DNA from: Mycobacterium sp. | GTDB lineage: Bacteria > Actinomycetota > Actinomycetes > Mycobacteriales > Mycobacteriaceae | Direction of reading: 5' to 3' | Assembly (NCBI GenBank): GCA_025965895.1 | Contig: JAOPWC010000073.1 | Coordinates: 102,522 to 166,521, forward strand | Length of the DNA stretch: 64,000 bases | Shown: piece by piece, positions 36,646 through 45,159 of the stretch | Layout of the letters: each line of letters starts with the position of its first letter | Numbering within the stretch: position 1 is the first letter of the stretch | Notes under the pieces: model-generated | Seen by the model: the letters and a program-made list of their open reading frames with translations, nothing else | Databases searched by the model: none | Told to the model about the DNA's origin: nothing | Made by a program: the position numbers and the translations under genes

Positions 36646-37440
36646 ATGCCACGACTGGATTTCGACGACTACTGCGCTGCGATCGTCGCGCAAACGGACA
36701 TGCTCCGCGCGGCCATCGACGGCGCCGACCTGACGCGTCCGGTGCCGTCGTGCCCCGGCTGGAACGTCGGCCAACTGCTGCGCCACTTGGGCGGCGGCCA
36801 GCGATGGGCTGCGGAGATGGTGCGCACGCGGACAACTGAGCGCTTGCCCGACGAGCATTTTCGCGACCTGTCGCCCTACCGCGATGAAGACCCGGCGACC
36901 GTGGCGCCGTGGTTGGCCGAAGGGGCAGCCCAACTGGCCGAGGCGCTTCGCGGGGCAGGACCCGACGGACCTGTCCCCACTGACCCGATCCCCGATGGGA
37001 CCGCGATGTTCTATGCACGCCGGTTCACCCATGAGTCCGCCATCCACCGTGCCGACGCGGTGCTGGCCCTCGGCATGCCGTTCGCGATCGAGCCGACCAT
37101 CGCCGTCGACGGTATCGACGAGTGGATGGAGTTGGGCTCGCTGCCGATGCACTTCGACCTCCATCCGTGGACGCGAGAGCTGCTGGGCCCGGGGCGCACC
37201 CTGCACTTTCACGCGACCGATACCGACCCGCAGGAGGGTGCGGAGTGGCTGGTGGACCTCACCGGCGACGCGCTGGCCTGGCGCCGTGCGCACGAGAAGG
37301 CGGCCGTGGCCGTGCGGGGACCGGTGACCGACCTGCTGCTGCTGATCTACAAGCGACAACCGGCGTCCAGTGGTGCACTCGAGATTCTCGGCGAGGGCCG
37401 GCTCCTGGACTTTTGGTTGAAGCGCGTCAGCTTCGGATGA
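36646..37440 (+). CDS. Maleylpyruvate isomerase-like (MDMPI/DinB fold) protein
   Basis: 264-aa protein of the actinobacterial mycothiol-dependent maleylpyruvate isomerase family. The N-terminal four-helix part holds VPSCPGWNVGQLLRHLGGGQ with the metal-binding His, later FTHESAIHRADA, then the C-terminal MDMPI domain. Many members are mycothiol-S-transferases. The metal histidines appear retained (His in LLRHLG and HESAIHR). ATG at 36646 starts the protein at MPRLDFDDYCAAI; the frame upstream has no family features. Substrate unknown. Confidence 0.82.
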   Translation: MPRLDFDDYCAAIVAQTDMLRAAIDGADLTRPVPSCPGWNVGQLLRHLGGGQRWAAEMVRTRTTERLPDEHFRDLSPYRDEDPATVAPWLAEGAAQLAEALRGAGPDGPVPTDPIPDGTAMFYARRFTHESAIHRADAVLALGMPFAIEPTIAVDGIDEWMELGSLPMHFDLHPWTRELLGPGRTLHFHATDTDPQEGAEWLVDLTGDALAWRRAHEKAAVAVRGPVTDLLLLIYKRQPASSGALEILGEGRLLDFWLKRVSFG

Positions 37441-37541
37441 ACCACGACCGCGTCAGGTGACGATGTCCGCGAGGAGGCGCAACTCAACGGTTGCGCTTGG
37501 CGGGTTGCCGTGCTTCAATACGTAACCAGGAGGTTGCATAT

Positions 37542-38036
37542 ATGGATACGGATCGTATTGAGAAGACCGTTCTGCTGAAGGCGCCGCTGGAGCGCGTGTG
37601 GCGTGCCATCAGCGATTCGCGCGAGTTCGGCCGATGGTTCGGGGCCCGCTTCGACGGACCTTTTGTCGCGGGCACCTCCGTTCGCGGGGTGATCGCACCG
37701 ACCACTGTCGACGACGAAGGGGCCAAATCGCAGCAGCCCTATGCCGGTGTTGAACAGACGTGGGAGATCGTCGCGGTCGAGCCGAAGCGCCGCTTCGCCT
37801 ACCGGTGGCACCCTTACGCGGTCGGGCCTGGCGTCGACTATTCGGCGGAGCCAACGACGTTGGTGGAATTCACCCTCGACGAAACCGCGGACGGCGTCTG
37901 GCTGCGCATCATCGAGTCGGGCTTCGATGCGATCCCGGCCGAGCGCCGGAAAGCGGCGTTGGAGGCCAACAGCGCAGGCTGGGCCGCCCAGGCTGACCTC
38001 GTCGCCAAATACCTCGCATTGGGCGAACGGGTGTGA
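37542..38036 (+). CDS. SRPBCC/AHSA1-domain protein
   Basis: 164-aa START-like protein: RIEKTVLLKAPLERVWRAIS, FGRWFGARFDGPFVAG, a VEQTWEIVAVEPKRRFAYRW strand and a C-terminal helix (GWAAQADLVAKYLALG). A hydrophobic-ligand-binding fold. ATG at 37542 has an excellent AGGAGGT ribosome site. The stop overlaps the ArsR regulator start by four bases (GTGA). AHSA1-ArsR pairs of this kind are common in actinobacteria, where the regulator controls the pair and the SRPBCC protein may bind or modify the inducer. No substrate can be read. Confidence 0.88.
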   Translation: MDTDRIEKTVLLKAPLERVWRAISDSREFGRWFGARFDGPFVAGTSVRGVIAPTTVDDEGAKSQQPYAGVEQTWEIVAVEPKRRFAYRWHPYAVGPGVDYSAEPTTLVEFTLDETADGVWLRIIESGFDAIPAERRKAALEANSAGWAAQADLVAKYLALGERV

Positions 38037-38362
38037 GCGGTGCAGCCGGGATGGCCGAGGCGGCCCCCTTGTTCGACGCCCTCGGCGACCCCAATCGTCT
38101 TCGTATCGTCACACGCCTGTGTGACGAAGGACCGTCCTCGACGTCCCGGGTGAGCGCAGAGTTACCCGTGACCCGTCAGGCCGTCACCAAACACCTTCTC
38201 GCGCTCGAGGCGGTGGGCTTGGTCCGCAGCCGTCGCAGCGGGCGGGAACGCATCTGGACGGTGAGAACCGAACCGCTGGGCGAAGCCAGCGAGTATCTGG
38301 TCCGGCTGTCGGAGCGCTGGGACCACGCCATCGACCGGTTGCGCGAGTTCGTCGAGGAATGA
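38033..38362 (+). CDS. ArsR-family winged-helix regulator
   Basis: 109-aa ArsR regulator: LFDALGDPNRLRIVTRLCDE, STSRVSAELPVTRQAVTKHL recognition helix and LVRSRRSGRERIWTV wing. No cysteine metal-site motif in the recognition helix (no CVC), so a metal effector is unlikely. The GTG start overlaps the SRPBCC stop by four bases. It probably represses its own operon. Confidence 0.88.
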   Translation: MSGAAGMAEAAPLFDALGDPNRLRIVTRLCDEGPSSTSRVSAELPVTRQAVTKHLLALEAVGLVRSRRSGRERIWTVRTEPLGEASEYLVRLSERWDHAIDRLREFVEE

Positions 38363-38387
38363 CCGCCGCGGCGGGCATCATCGAAGG

Positions 38388-38831
38388 ATGACAACGCTCC
38401 CCGACGCCGTCGCCTTGGCCGAAGCCGAACACGGCCTTGCAGTAGTGGGCACAGCCCGTGCCGACGGCACGATTCAAGCGTCATTGGTCAACGCCGGCGT
38501 GATGCCACACCCAGCCACCAAAGAGCCGGTACTGGCGTTCGTCACCTACGGCAAGGTGAAGCTGGCGAACCTGCGTGCGCGGCCGCAGCTTGCCGCGACG
38601 TTCCGCAACGGTTGGCGCTACGCGACCGTGGAGGGGAATGCCGAGCTGGCCGGTCCCGACGATCCCGCACCGTGGCTGCGCGACGCCGACCAACTCCGGC
38701 TGCTGTTGCGGGCGGTTTTCACCGCCGCCGGCGGCTCACACGACAACTGGGATGAATACGACCGCGTGATGGCCGAACAGCGACGTACTGTGGTCCTGGT
38801 CACCCCGACCCGGGTGTACGGCAGCGGTTAG
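38388..38831 (+). CDS. PPOX-class F420/FMN-dependent split-barrel protein
   Basis: 147-aa pyridoxamine-phosphate-oxidase-fold protein. LAVVGTARADGTIQASLVNA, VTYGKVKLANLRARPQLAAT and WRYATVEGNAELAG match the actinobacterial PPOX family, whose members often bind F420 or FMN. The helix near the middle (LRDADQLRLLLRAVF) is typical of the F420-related subgroup. ATG at 38388 follows the ArsR gene by 25 bases and is nine bases ahead of the Mop gene, so the four genes may form one transcript. Substrate unknown. Confidence 0.82.
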   Translation: MTTLPDAVALAEAEHGLAVVGTARADGTIQASLVNAGVMPHPATKEPVLAFVTYGKVKLANLRARPQLAATFRNGWRYATVEGNAELAGPDDPAPWLRDADQLRLLLRAVFTAAGGSHDNWDEYDRVMAEQRRTVVLVTPTRVYGSG

Positions 38832-38839
38832 GAGGGACC

Positions 38840-39052
38840 ATGCGACTGTCGATCCGCAATCAATTGAGCGGAAGGGTCGTTGCGGTGCAGCTGGGTGCGG
38901 TCATGGCGACTGTCCAGCTCGAACTCGACGGCGGCGGTCAAGTCGTGACCGCATCGATCACCAAGGACGCCGCCGAGGAGCTCGGGCTGGCCGTGGGCCA
39001 GTCGGCGACGGTGTTGATCAAGTCGACTGATGTCGTCGTCGGTGTCAGGTAA
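38840..39052 (+). CDS. Mop/TOBE-domain molybdate-binding protein
   Basis: 70-aa single Mop domain (molbindin): MRLSIRNQLSGRVVAVQLG, VMATVQLELDGGGQVVTASI, and LAVGQSATVLIKSTDVVVGV. Molbindins oligomerise to store or sense molybdate. The ribosome site AGGAGGG lies just upstream of the ATG. No mod transporter or molybdoenzyme gene is adjacent, so a storage or buffering role is most likely. Confidence 0.92.
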   Translation: MRLSIRNQLSGRVVAVQLGAVMATVQLELDGGGQVVTASITKDAAEELGLAVGQSATVLIKSTDVVVGVR

Positions 39053-39364
39053 CGACACCCCGCCTTTTCGCCGTCGAAACACACAGTGACGGGACCACTT
39101 TCGTGATAGCCGGCGACATGACCGAAACCTCTTCATGCGGTGGGATTCTCGATGGAACAGTCCAGAGCACCCGGCCCCGAGTCGCCCCCCCGTGGGCATC
39201 CAGACGGAAGGGTCGGCGATGCCGGGGCCGGGCGCTAGCTTCTCAACGTCGGGCTGCGCCCATTCATCGCCTCGCGGCGAACAGATGCAGCCAATCGTTC
39301 ACTCGCCGCTGCATGCCGGATCCCCACGCGTTCCTGCGGCCAAACCTCTGCCCGGCATTCTGCG
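39053..39364. other. Intergenic stretch without a supported gene
   Basis: About 310 bases between the convergent Mop gene and the DHA2 exporter. Open frames here have ordinary high-GC composition and no recognisable protein features. A GGGACC...TTTCG stretch near 39093 only faintly resembles a DosR box. No clear strong hairpin was seen. Confidence 0.5.
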
Positions 39365-41434
39365 TCATTGACGGGCACTGCCCGCAGGAGCCAGCTCTCG
39401 GTCTTCGTCCCAATCCCGTTGCACCAGCACTCGATGCGCAACGCGTTCCAATGCCGCCTGTACCTCGAAGCGGTCCGGCCTGCCCTCGAAGTTGGGCGAT
39501 TGGTCAAGCTTGTCGATGATCCAGTTGGCGATCTCGTTCGACAGAAATTCGACCTGTCGACGACCGGCCTGGGTGAGCCACAGGGTGTCACCTGCTTGCA
39601 ATGCGTAACCCGTGTCGACGAGGCGATCAAACGTCGGCTCGAGCACTTCGTGCGGGATCCGTAGTCGGTCGGCGATGTCTTTCAGCCTGGCCGCCCCGAA
39701 CACCTGCGCGTACCGGTTGATCTGCAACAGTGCCCACGTCCCGGCGACATCAAGTTCGCAGCCCACATTCGCGCACAACGCGCGCAGCCCAACGGCCGGC
39801 CCGTGGCGAAACATGCGGCCGATCGCCATCTCCAGGACCTTGTCCGACGATTCGCTCGCCGGCATCGCGAAGCCTTCACCGAGGTCGACCGCCGCGGCCT
39901 GGCCATCCCGGATGAGTGGGACCTCTTTGAGCGTGAGCGCGAGGACGAAGCCGACCACCCCGACCGGCGCCGCGCACAGGAACACCAGGTCGAGTGACGC
40001 CGCATACGCGTGGACGATAGGCGCCGCCATCGGGTGTGGAAGGTGGTGCAGGACCTGCGGCGATCGGGCAGCCGCCGGCGGCGCGCCGCTGGCCGCGAGC
40101 GCCGGCCCTATGCGGCTGGCAAGGAAGTTGGTGAACAGCGAACCGAACACCGCCGCACCGAACGAGCTCCCAATGGTCCTGAAGAAGGTGACGCCGGAGG
40201 TCGCAACGCCGAGGTCGGCGAAGTCGGAGGTGTTCTGCACGATCAGAATCAGCACCTGCATGCACATGCCGATGCCGATGCCGAGGACGAACAGATAGAG
40301 CGACTGCATCAACAACGAGGTGGAGGCGTCCATACGGGACAGCAGGACAAAGCCGACCGACATGATCGCGGTGCCGAGCACGGGGAAGATCTTGTAGCGG
40401 CCGGTCCGCCCGACGATGATGCCGCTACCCATTGAGGTGATCAGCAGACCCGCGACCATCGGCAAGGTGCGCAGCCCCGATGTGGTCGCGGACACACCGT
40501 CGACGAACTGCATGAATGTCGGCAGGAAGGTCAGCGCGCCCAGCATCGCGAACCCGACCACGAACGACAGCACGCAGCACACCGAGAACACCGGGTTACG
40601 GAAGAGCCGGACCGGCAGCACCGGCTCTTTCGCATGCAATTCGATCCACACGAAAATCACCACCGCGACGACCGATCCCGCGAACAGGCCGATGATCGTG
40701 GGTGACGTCCACGGATAGGTGCTGCCGCCCCAGCTGGTGGCCAGGGTCAAACCGGACGCGCCGATACCGACGAAGACGATGCCCGCATAGTCGATGACCG
40801 GCTTGGCCTTCCTGGCCAAAGCCGGGATCGCGCCGGCCGCGACGATGAAGACCACTATGGCCACCGGCACGTTGATCCAAAAGGCCCAGCGCCAGGTCAG
40901 GTGGTCGGTGAAGAAGCCACCCAGCAGCGGTCCGACGACGGTGGTGACACCGAAGACCGCCCCCAGGGCGCCCTGATAACGGCCGCGTTCGCGCAGCGGG
41001 ATCACCTCGCCGATCAGCGCCGTCGCGGTGACAATCAGCGCGCCGCCGCCGAGCCCCTGCAGCGCCCGCGAGGCGACCAGCATTTCCATCGACTGAGCCA
41101 GTCCGCACAGCACCGAGCCGGCAAGGAAGAACAACACCGCAGCCTGGAAGACGGTTTTGCGGCCGAACAGGTCGCCGAGCTTGCCCACGATCGCGGTCGC
41201 GATCGTCGATGCCAATAAGTAGCTGGTCACCACCCACGACTGATGGCCGGCGCCCCCGAGGTCGGCGACCACGGTGGGCAGCGCCGTCGCCACGATGGTC
41301 TGGTCGAGTGCGGCCAGCAACATGCCCAGCAGCACGGCCAGGAAAATGAGATTGCGCCTTTGCAGGCTGATCATGGCGCTGCTCGACTCGGGGTCTGCGG
41401 TCCCCCGAGGTGGCCGGGTAGGCGCGGTAGCCAT
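39365..41434 (-). CDS. DHA2-family MFS multidrug exporter with C-terminal winged-helix extension
   Basis: 689-aa protein. The first about 510 residues form a 14-helix DHA2 (EmrB/QacA) transporter: LAALDQTIVATALPTVVADL (motif D1), GKLGDLFGRKTVF (motif A) and GVTTVVGPLLGGFFTD (motif C). The remaining about 170 residues are soluble: a helical linker followed by a winged-helix-like unit (GAARLKDIADRLRIPHEVLE, then GDTLWLTQAGRRQVEFLSNE). Typical DHA2 proteins end near 500-540. It resembles what I recall of Rv1877, which has nearly the same length. The extension may sense or regulate. ATG at 41434; MISLQRRN 20 codons later is a possible start. Confidence 0.88.
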   Translation of the reverse strand: MATAPTRPPRGTADPESSSAMISLQRRNLIFLAVLLGMLLAALDQTIVATALPTVVADLGGAGHQSWVVTSYLLASTIATAIVGKLGDLFGRKTVFQAAVLFFLAGSVLCGLAQSMEMLVASRALQGLGGGALIVTATALIGEVIPLRERGRYQGALGAVFGVTTVVGPLLGGFFTDHLTWRWAFWINVPVAIVVFIVAAGAIPALARKAKPVIDYAGIVFVGIGASGLTLATSWGGSTYPWTSPTIIGLFAGSVVAVVIFVWIELHAKEPVLPVRLFRNPVFSVCCVLSFVVGFAMLGALTFLPTFMQFVDGVSATTSGLRTLPMVAGLLITSMGSGIIVGRTGRYKIFPVLGTAIMSVGFVLLSRMDASTSLLMQSLYLFVLGIGIGMCMQVLILIVQNTSDFADLGVATSGVTFFRTIGSSFGAAVFGSLFTNFLASRIGPALAASGAPPAAARSPQVLHHLPHPMAAPIVHAYAASLDLVFLCAAPVGVVGFVLALTLKEVPLIRDGQAAAVDLGEGFAMPASESSDKVLEMAIGRMFRHGPAVGLRALCANVGCELDVAGTWALLQINRYAQVFGAARLKDIADRLRIPHEVLEPTFDRLVDTGYALQAGDTLWLTQAGRRQVEFLSNEIANWIIDKLDQSPNFEGRPDRFEVQAALERVAHRVLVQRDWDEDRELAPAGSARQ

Positions 41435-41528
41435 GCCGCTGAGCCTACGACCCCATCTCCGAAACGGAATCCCAGGTCGTCGTCACGGCCATTGCATGAC
41501 CGGGAATTTCGTTTCAGCGCAAGCAGAG

Positions 41529-42200
41529 TCAGCCGCTGCGCCAGCCCGCAACGCCGATTGCGATCATCCGCAGCTGTTTGATGGCGATCCGCTTGATCTC
41601 CCCGAGCGTCGAGGCGTCCTGTGCATCCTCGATCGCTTCGGCGATCACGATCATCGAGTTGACGAACAGGCTCGCGAGAATGTTCAAGTCCTCGGTGCTC
41701 CAGGTCCGCAAGTCCGGGAACCGGGCCAGGTCGGTGGCGAGCTCCGAGGTGATCAGCCGGATCTCGGTGCGGATCGCATACCGCAGCACCGTCACTCCGC
41801 TGGACCGCTCACGACCGATGAAGCGCCAGTGCTCACGCTGCTCGGCGACGCTGGCGACCAGGATCTCGACGGACGAGTCGATCACGCGGTTGGGGTCGAG
41901 CTTGCCGGCTCGCGCGAAACGCAACATGTCGCGCAAGGCGCGAAAGGATTCGTCGATGAGGACCAACCCGAGCGCCTCCATCGACTCGAAATGCCGGTAG
42001 AAGGCGGCGGGCACGATCCCGGCCTCCCTGGTAACTTCGCGCAGGCTCAGGGCGGAGAAACTCCGGTCGTCGAGCAGCTTGAGCGCCGCCGCGACGATCG
42101 CCCGGCGGGTCGCTTGCTTGCGCTCCTCGCGCGAGATCTTCTCCGTTGACGGATCGGAGCCCGAACGACGACGCCGTGAACTGGGCGTACGACTGTTCAC
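41529..42200 (-). CDS. TetR-family regulator divergent from desaturase operon
   Basis: 223-aa TetR regulator. A basic Ser/Arg-rich N-terminus, then REERKQATRRAIVAAALKLL, LSLREVTREAGIVPAAFYRH and FESMEALGLVLIDE. GTG at 42200 is the most sensible start; the longer open frame upstream is antisense to the reductase. The start lies on a TTCAC-N3-GTGAA palindrome, so autorepression is likely. Divergent arrangement with the reductase-desaturase pair suggests it controls unsaturated fatty acid synthesis, as DesT/FasR-like TetR proteins do, with acyl-CoA as a likely effector. Confidence 0.85.
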   Translation of the reverse strand: MNSRTPSSRRRRSGSDPSTEKISREERKQATRRAIVAAALKLLDDRSFSALSLREVTREAGIVPAAFYRHFESMEALGLVLIDESFRALRDMLRFARAGKLDPNRVIDSSVEILVASVAEQREHWRFIGRERSSGVTVLRYAIRTEIRLITSELATDLARFPDLRTWSTEDLNILASLFVNSMIVIAEAIEDAQDASTLGEIKRIAIKQLRMIAIGVAGWRSG

Positions 42201-42208
42201 TATGTGAA
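42196..42208. promoter_or_regulatory. Candidate TetR operator TTCAC-N3-GTGAA
   Basis: TTCACTATGTGAA is a perfect inverted repeat with five-base arms, overlapping the GTG start of the TetR gene. A related sequence, GTTCACTGAAAC, recurs at the reductase start (42272-42283). The position between divergent genes fits an operator for the adjacent regulator. Confidence 0.5.
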
Positions 42209-42269
42209 ACCTACCACAACCTCGCCTATTCGGTTGACTTCCTGCGACTTCAGCGAGCACGGTATACAT

Positions 42270-43325
42270 ATGTTCACTGAAACGCTTACCAAGCGGGTGT
42301 TGCGTTCCGGGCTGCTCGACATACTCACCGGGCCGCACGGGGTCGATCGCTACACCGAGTTGCTCACCCCGACGTGGACCAGCGCCGATGCCCGCGCCAG
42401 GGTTGTCGCGGTGCGCCGGCTGACGCCGCGCAGCGTCACCCTGACTTTGCGGCCGAACCAGGCGTTCGCCGGGTTCAACGCCGGCCAGCATGTGAACTTG
42501 ACGGTGGAGATCAACGGGCGCCGGCGTACGCGCTGCTATTCGCCTGCCAGCGCCCAAGGCGCGGGCCTGATCGAACTGACAGTCGGCCTGCATGACGGCG
42601 GGCTGGTGTCGACGTTCCTGTACCGGCATGCACGTCCGGGAATGGTTGTCGGCCTCGACGGTGTCGGCGGCGAGTTCGTTCTGCCCGAGCGCCGCCCGCC
42701 ACGCATCCTGTTCGTTGCCGGCGGCAGCGGGATCACGCCGGTGATGTCCATGCTGCGCACACTGCATGCTGAGCGCTTCGGCGGCGAGATCGCATTGATC
42801 CACTATGCGCGCTCGGCCGACGAAGCCTGCTACCGCGACGAACTCGCCGCCATGACGGGCGTGCGCGTCCTGCATGGGTACACCCGATCTCCTGAGACCG
42901 CTGACCTGAACGGTCATTTCGGCCCGGATCACCTCACCGCCGCACTGCCGTCACCCGAGGCCGTCTATGTCTGCGGCCCGCCGTCCCTGGCCGAATCGGT
43001 GCGGCAACACTGCGACAACGTCGCCTCCGAAAGCTTTGTCCCGCCGGTGTTCGACGTCCCGGCCGTGGCGAGCGGAGGGGAGGTCGCGTTCAACGAGAGC
43101 GGCCTCATCCGCACCGACGACGGCCGGCCGCTTCTGGAGCAGGCCGAAGCCGCCGGGCTGACGCCCGAAAGCGGATGCCGCATGGGCATCTGCCACAGCT
43201 GCACGCGCCGCAAGAAGCGCGGCGCCGTGAAGAACCTGATCACCGGCGCGATCTCTGCCGCCGACGAGGAGGACGTGCAGATCTGCGTGTCCGTTCCCGT
43301 CGGCGACGTCGAGCTCGCGCTCTGA
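42270..43325 (+). CDS. Ferredoxin reductase with plant-type [2Fe-2S] domain (desaturase electron donor)
   Basis: 351-aa fusion: FAD-binding domain (HVNLTVEINGRRRTRCYSPA with the RCYS motif), NAD(P)-binding domain (ILFVAGGSGITPVMSMLRT and AVYVCGPPSL) and a C-terminal [2Fe-2S] ferredoxin (GCRMGICHSCTRRK, last Cys in VQICVS). It passes electrons from NADPH to the desaturase encoded 25 bases downstream, as shown for the homologous Rv3230c with DesA3. ATG at 42270 is preferred. A TATACA sequence lies too close to the ATG to act as its -10, which leaves a downstream start possible. Confidence 0.9.
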   Translation: MFTETLTKRVLRSGLLDILTGPHGVDRYTELLTPTWTSADARARVVAVRRLTPRSVTLTLRPNQAFAGFNAGQHVNLTVEINGRRRTRCYSPASAQGAGLIELTVGLHDGGLVSTFLYRHARPGMVVGLDGVGGEFVLPERRPPRILFVAGGSGITPVMSMLRTLHAERFGGEIALIHYARSADEACYRDELAAMTGVRVLHGYTRSPETADLNGHFGPDHLTAALPSPEAVYVCGPPSLAESVRQHCDNVASESFVPPVFDVPAVASGGEVAFNESGLIRTDDGRPLLEQAEAAGLTPESGCRMGICHSCTRRKKRGAVKNLITGAISAADEEDVQICVSVPVGDVELAL

Positions 43326-43350
43326 ACCCATAGGAAGAAGGAGCGCTCGC

Positions 43351-44472
43351 ATGTCGAACAAATACATCACCCTGACGCCCGAGCAGGCCGACGCGTTCGG
43401 TCGCGAACTGGACGCGCTGAAGGAGCGCCTGCTCGCCGACCTCGGCGAACGCGACGCAACGTACATCCGCGGCGTCATCAGGACCCAACGAGCCCTCGAA
43501 GTCGGTGGCCGTGGTCTGCTGATGGCCGGAATCCTGCCGCCGGCATGGATCGCCGGCACCGCGATGCTCGCGCTGTCGAAGATTCTCGACAACATGGAGA
43601 TCGGCCACAACGTGATGCACGGCCAGTACGACTGGATGGGCGATCCGTCGATCTCGAGCCGAGGCTTCGAGTGGGACACCGCCTGCCCCGGCGACCAGTG
43701 GCGCCACTCGCACAACTACATGCACCACACCCACACCAACATCGTCGGAATGGACCGCGATATCGGCTACGGGATCCTGCGGATGAGCAAGGACCAGCGG
43801 TGGCGTCCTTACTTCCTGGGCAACCCCGTCTACGCGTTCCTGTTGATGGTGCTGTTCCAGTACGGCGTCGCACTGCACGAAATGGAGGCTGAACGCATCC
43901 GCGCCGGCGAGATCACGCTCGCCGACAAGCGGGAGGTGCTGAACGGCATCTGGGCCAAGACAAAGCGTCAGCTACTCAAGGATTACGTCGCATTTCCGCT
44001 GCTCGCGGGCCCGTTCGCGCCGTTTGTCGCGGCGGGCAACTTGTCCGCCAACGTGGCGCGCAACATCTGGTCGTTCATGATCATCTTCTGCGGCCACTTC
44101 CCAGACGACACGCAGGAGTTCTCGATCGAGGAGACGACCGACGAAACCCGCGGCATGTGGTACTTCCGCCAGATCCTCGGTTCGGCCAATCTCACCGGTG
44201 GCAAGCTGTTCCACATCCTGTCGGGCAACCTGTCGTTCCAGATCGAGCACCATCTGTTCCCCGATATCCCGGCCCATCGCCACGCGGAGATATCGGCGGA
44301 AGTGCGCCAGATCTGCGAACGCTACGCCATCCCGTACAACACCGGGCCGCTGCCGCGTCAATTCGGGACGGTGGTGCGCAAGATCGTCAAGTTGGCGCTG
44401 CCTCCGGGTAATCGCCTCGGGCAGCTCATCCCGTTCGTGAAGAGTCAGGAGCGCCAGCAGGCCGCGGCCTGA
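43351..44472 (+). CDS. desA3: Acyl-CoA/fatty acid desaturase, DesA3-like
   Basis: 373-aa integral membrane di-iron desaturase. The three His boxes are present: HNVMH (86-90), HSHNYMHHTH (119-128) and QIEHHLFPDIPAHRHAE near residue 300. Hydrophobic helices flank them. DesA3 makes oleoyl-CoA from stearoyl-CoA at the membrane using the partner reductase upstream. The ribosome site GAAGGAG precedes the ATG. Slightly shorter than M. tuberculosis DesA3 as I recall it. An inverted repeat at 44484-44525 follows the stop and may terminate the operon. Confidence 0.88.
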   Translation: MSNKYITLTPEQADAFGRELDALKERLLADLGERDATYIRGVIRTQRALEVGGRGLLMAGILPPAWIAGTAMLALSKILDNMEIGHNVMHGQYDWMGDPSISSRGFEWDTACPGDQWRHSHNYMHHTHTNIVGMDRDIGYGILRMSKDQRWRPYFLGNPVYAFLLMVLFQYGVALHEMEAERIRAGEITLADKREVLNGIWAKTKRQLLKDYVAFPLLAGPFAPFVAAGNLSANVARNIWSFMIIFCGHFPDDTQEFSIEETTDETRGMWYFRQILGSANLTGGKLFHILSGNLSFQIEHHLFPDIPAHRHAEISAEVRQICERYAIPYNTGPLPRQFGTVVRKIVKLALPPGNRLGQLIPFVKSQERQQAAA

Positions 44473-44483
44473 CCTCACCGCGG

Positions 44484-44525
44484 AACCGATCTTGAACTGG
44501 CCAGATGGGGCCCGGGGGATCGGTT
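44484..44525 (+). terminator. Inverted repeat after desA3 operon, possible terminator
   Basis: Arms AACCGATC and GATCGGTT form a perfect eight-base stem around a 26-base loop that itself contains self-complementary TGGCCA and GGGCCC. It starts 11 bases after the desaturase stop. No U tract follows, as is common for mycobacterial terminators. Confidence 0.45.
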
Positions 44526-44595
44526 TCTGCTTGCTGCCGCCGGGGTAGCCGATTCTTGGATCGCCGCAATGCAGCGGCGGCTGTGAGGAGAAGTG

Positions 44596-45081
44596 ATGAG
44601 CAACCCAGGCCAGAACCTGTCCGAAGAGCCTCAAGAAGAACGCGGCGCACCCGGATCACGTGACACCGGCTCCGATCAGCCCTCGGGCGGACCGGCCGAC
44701 CGGCCGTCGGGTACCTATCAGGGCGACGAGAGCGTGCCCTCTTACGGCGGCCCGGGCGGCAGCGGATCACAAGACACCACCGGAACCATGCCACCGCAGG
44801 ACACCCCGCCCGCGGTGCCGCCGTACGAGGGCCGGAAAACCAGTGCCTCCGGCGGCACGTCGGCTACAGGCAGCAGCGGGGGCGCCAGGACCGCGGGCGC
44901 GACCGGCCCCACAACGGATTCCGGCTACAAGTCGCCGGCTCCGGGCGCTACGCCAGGTGGCGCGACCGCCTCACCGGCTCAGGAACAACCCGCCTCGGGG
45001 ATGCCGGAGACTGACCGCGGCGATGACGCGGTCGGGCCGGCTCACGTTGCCGGCACGGGCCGCGGGGAAAACAAGCGCTGA
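44596..45081 (+). CDS. Low-complexity Gly/Pro/Ser/Thr-rich disordered protein
   Basis: 161-aa protein with no recognised domain. Composition is dominated by Gly, Pro, Ser, Thr and acidic residues (for example SYGGPGGSGSQDTTGTMPPQ), with no cysteine and no membrane or signal segment, so it should be intrinsically disordered and cytoplasmic. ATG at 44596 has a GAGGAG site eight bases upstream. Such hydrophilin-like proteins are common in environmental mycobacteria and may act in desiccation or stress; this is inference only. Confidence 0.65.
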   Translation: MSNPGQNLSEEPQEERGAPGSRDTGSDQPSGGPADRPSGTYQGDESVPSYGGPGGSGSQDTTGTMPPQDTPPAVPPYEGRKTSASGGTSATGSSGGARTAGATGPTTDSGYKSPAPGATPGGATASPAQEQPASGMPETDRGDDAVGPAHVAGTGRGENKR

Positions 45082-45114
45082 CCGGTTCGGCTCACACTCG
45101 GCCGCCGGCTGAAT

Positions 45115-45128
45115 TAGAACGTGTTACA
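45115..45128. promoter_or_regulatory. KstR-like operator upstream of CMD-family gene
   Basis: TAGAACGTGTTACA fits the KstR consensus TnnAACnnGTTnnA. It ends 31 bases before the ATG at 45160. The palindrome is perfect over GAAC/GTT but loses one flank base compared with the site at 33428. Confidence 0.6.
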
Positions 45129-45159
45129 GATCGTGCCGGCGCGGCGTACGATTCCGGCC

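Noticed and set aside
39090..39110. Possible DosR box (GGGACC...TTTCG)
   Set aside because: Only the left half resembles the consensus, the right half does not mirror it, and no gene start is at the right distance.
42263..42268. TATACA as the -10 box of the reductase gene
   Set aside because: It ends one base before the chosen ATG, too close for transcription to begin before the start codon; only useful if the true start lies further downstream.
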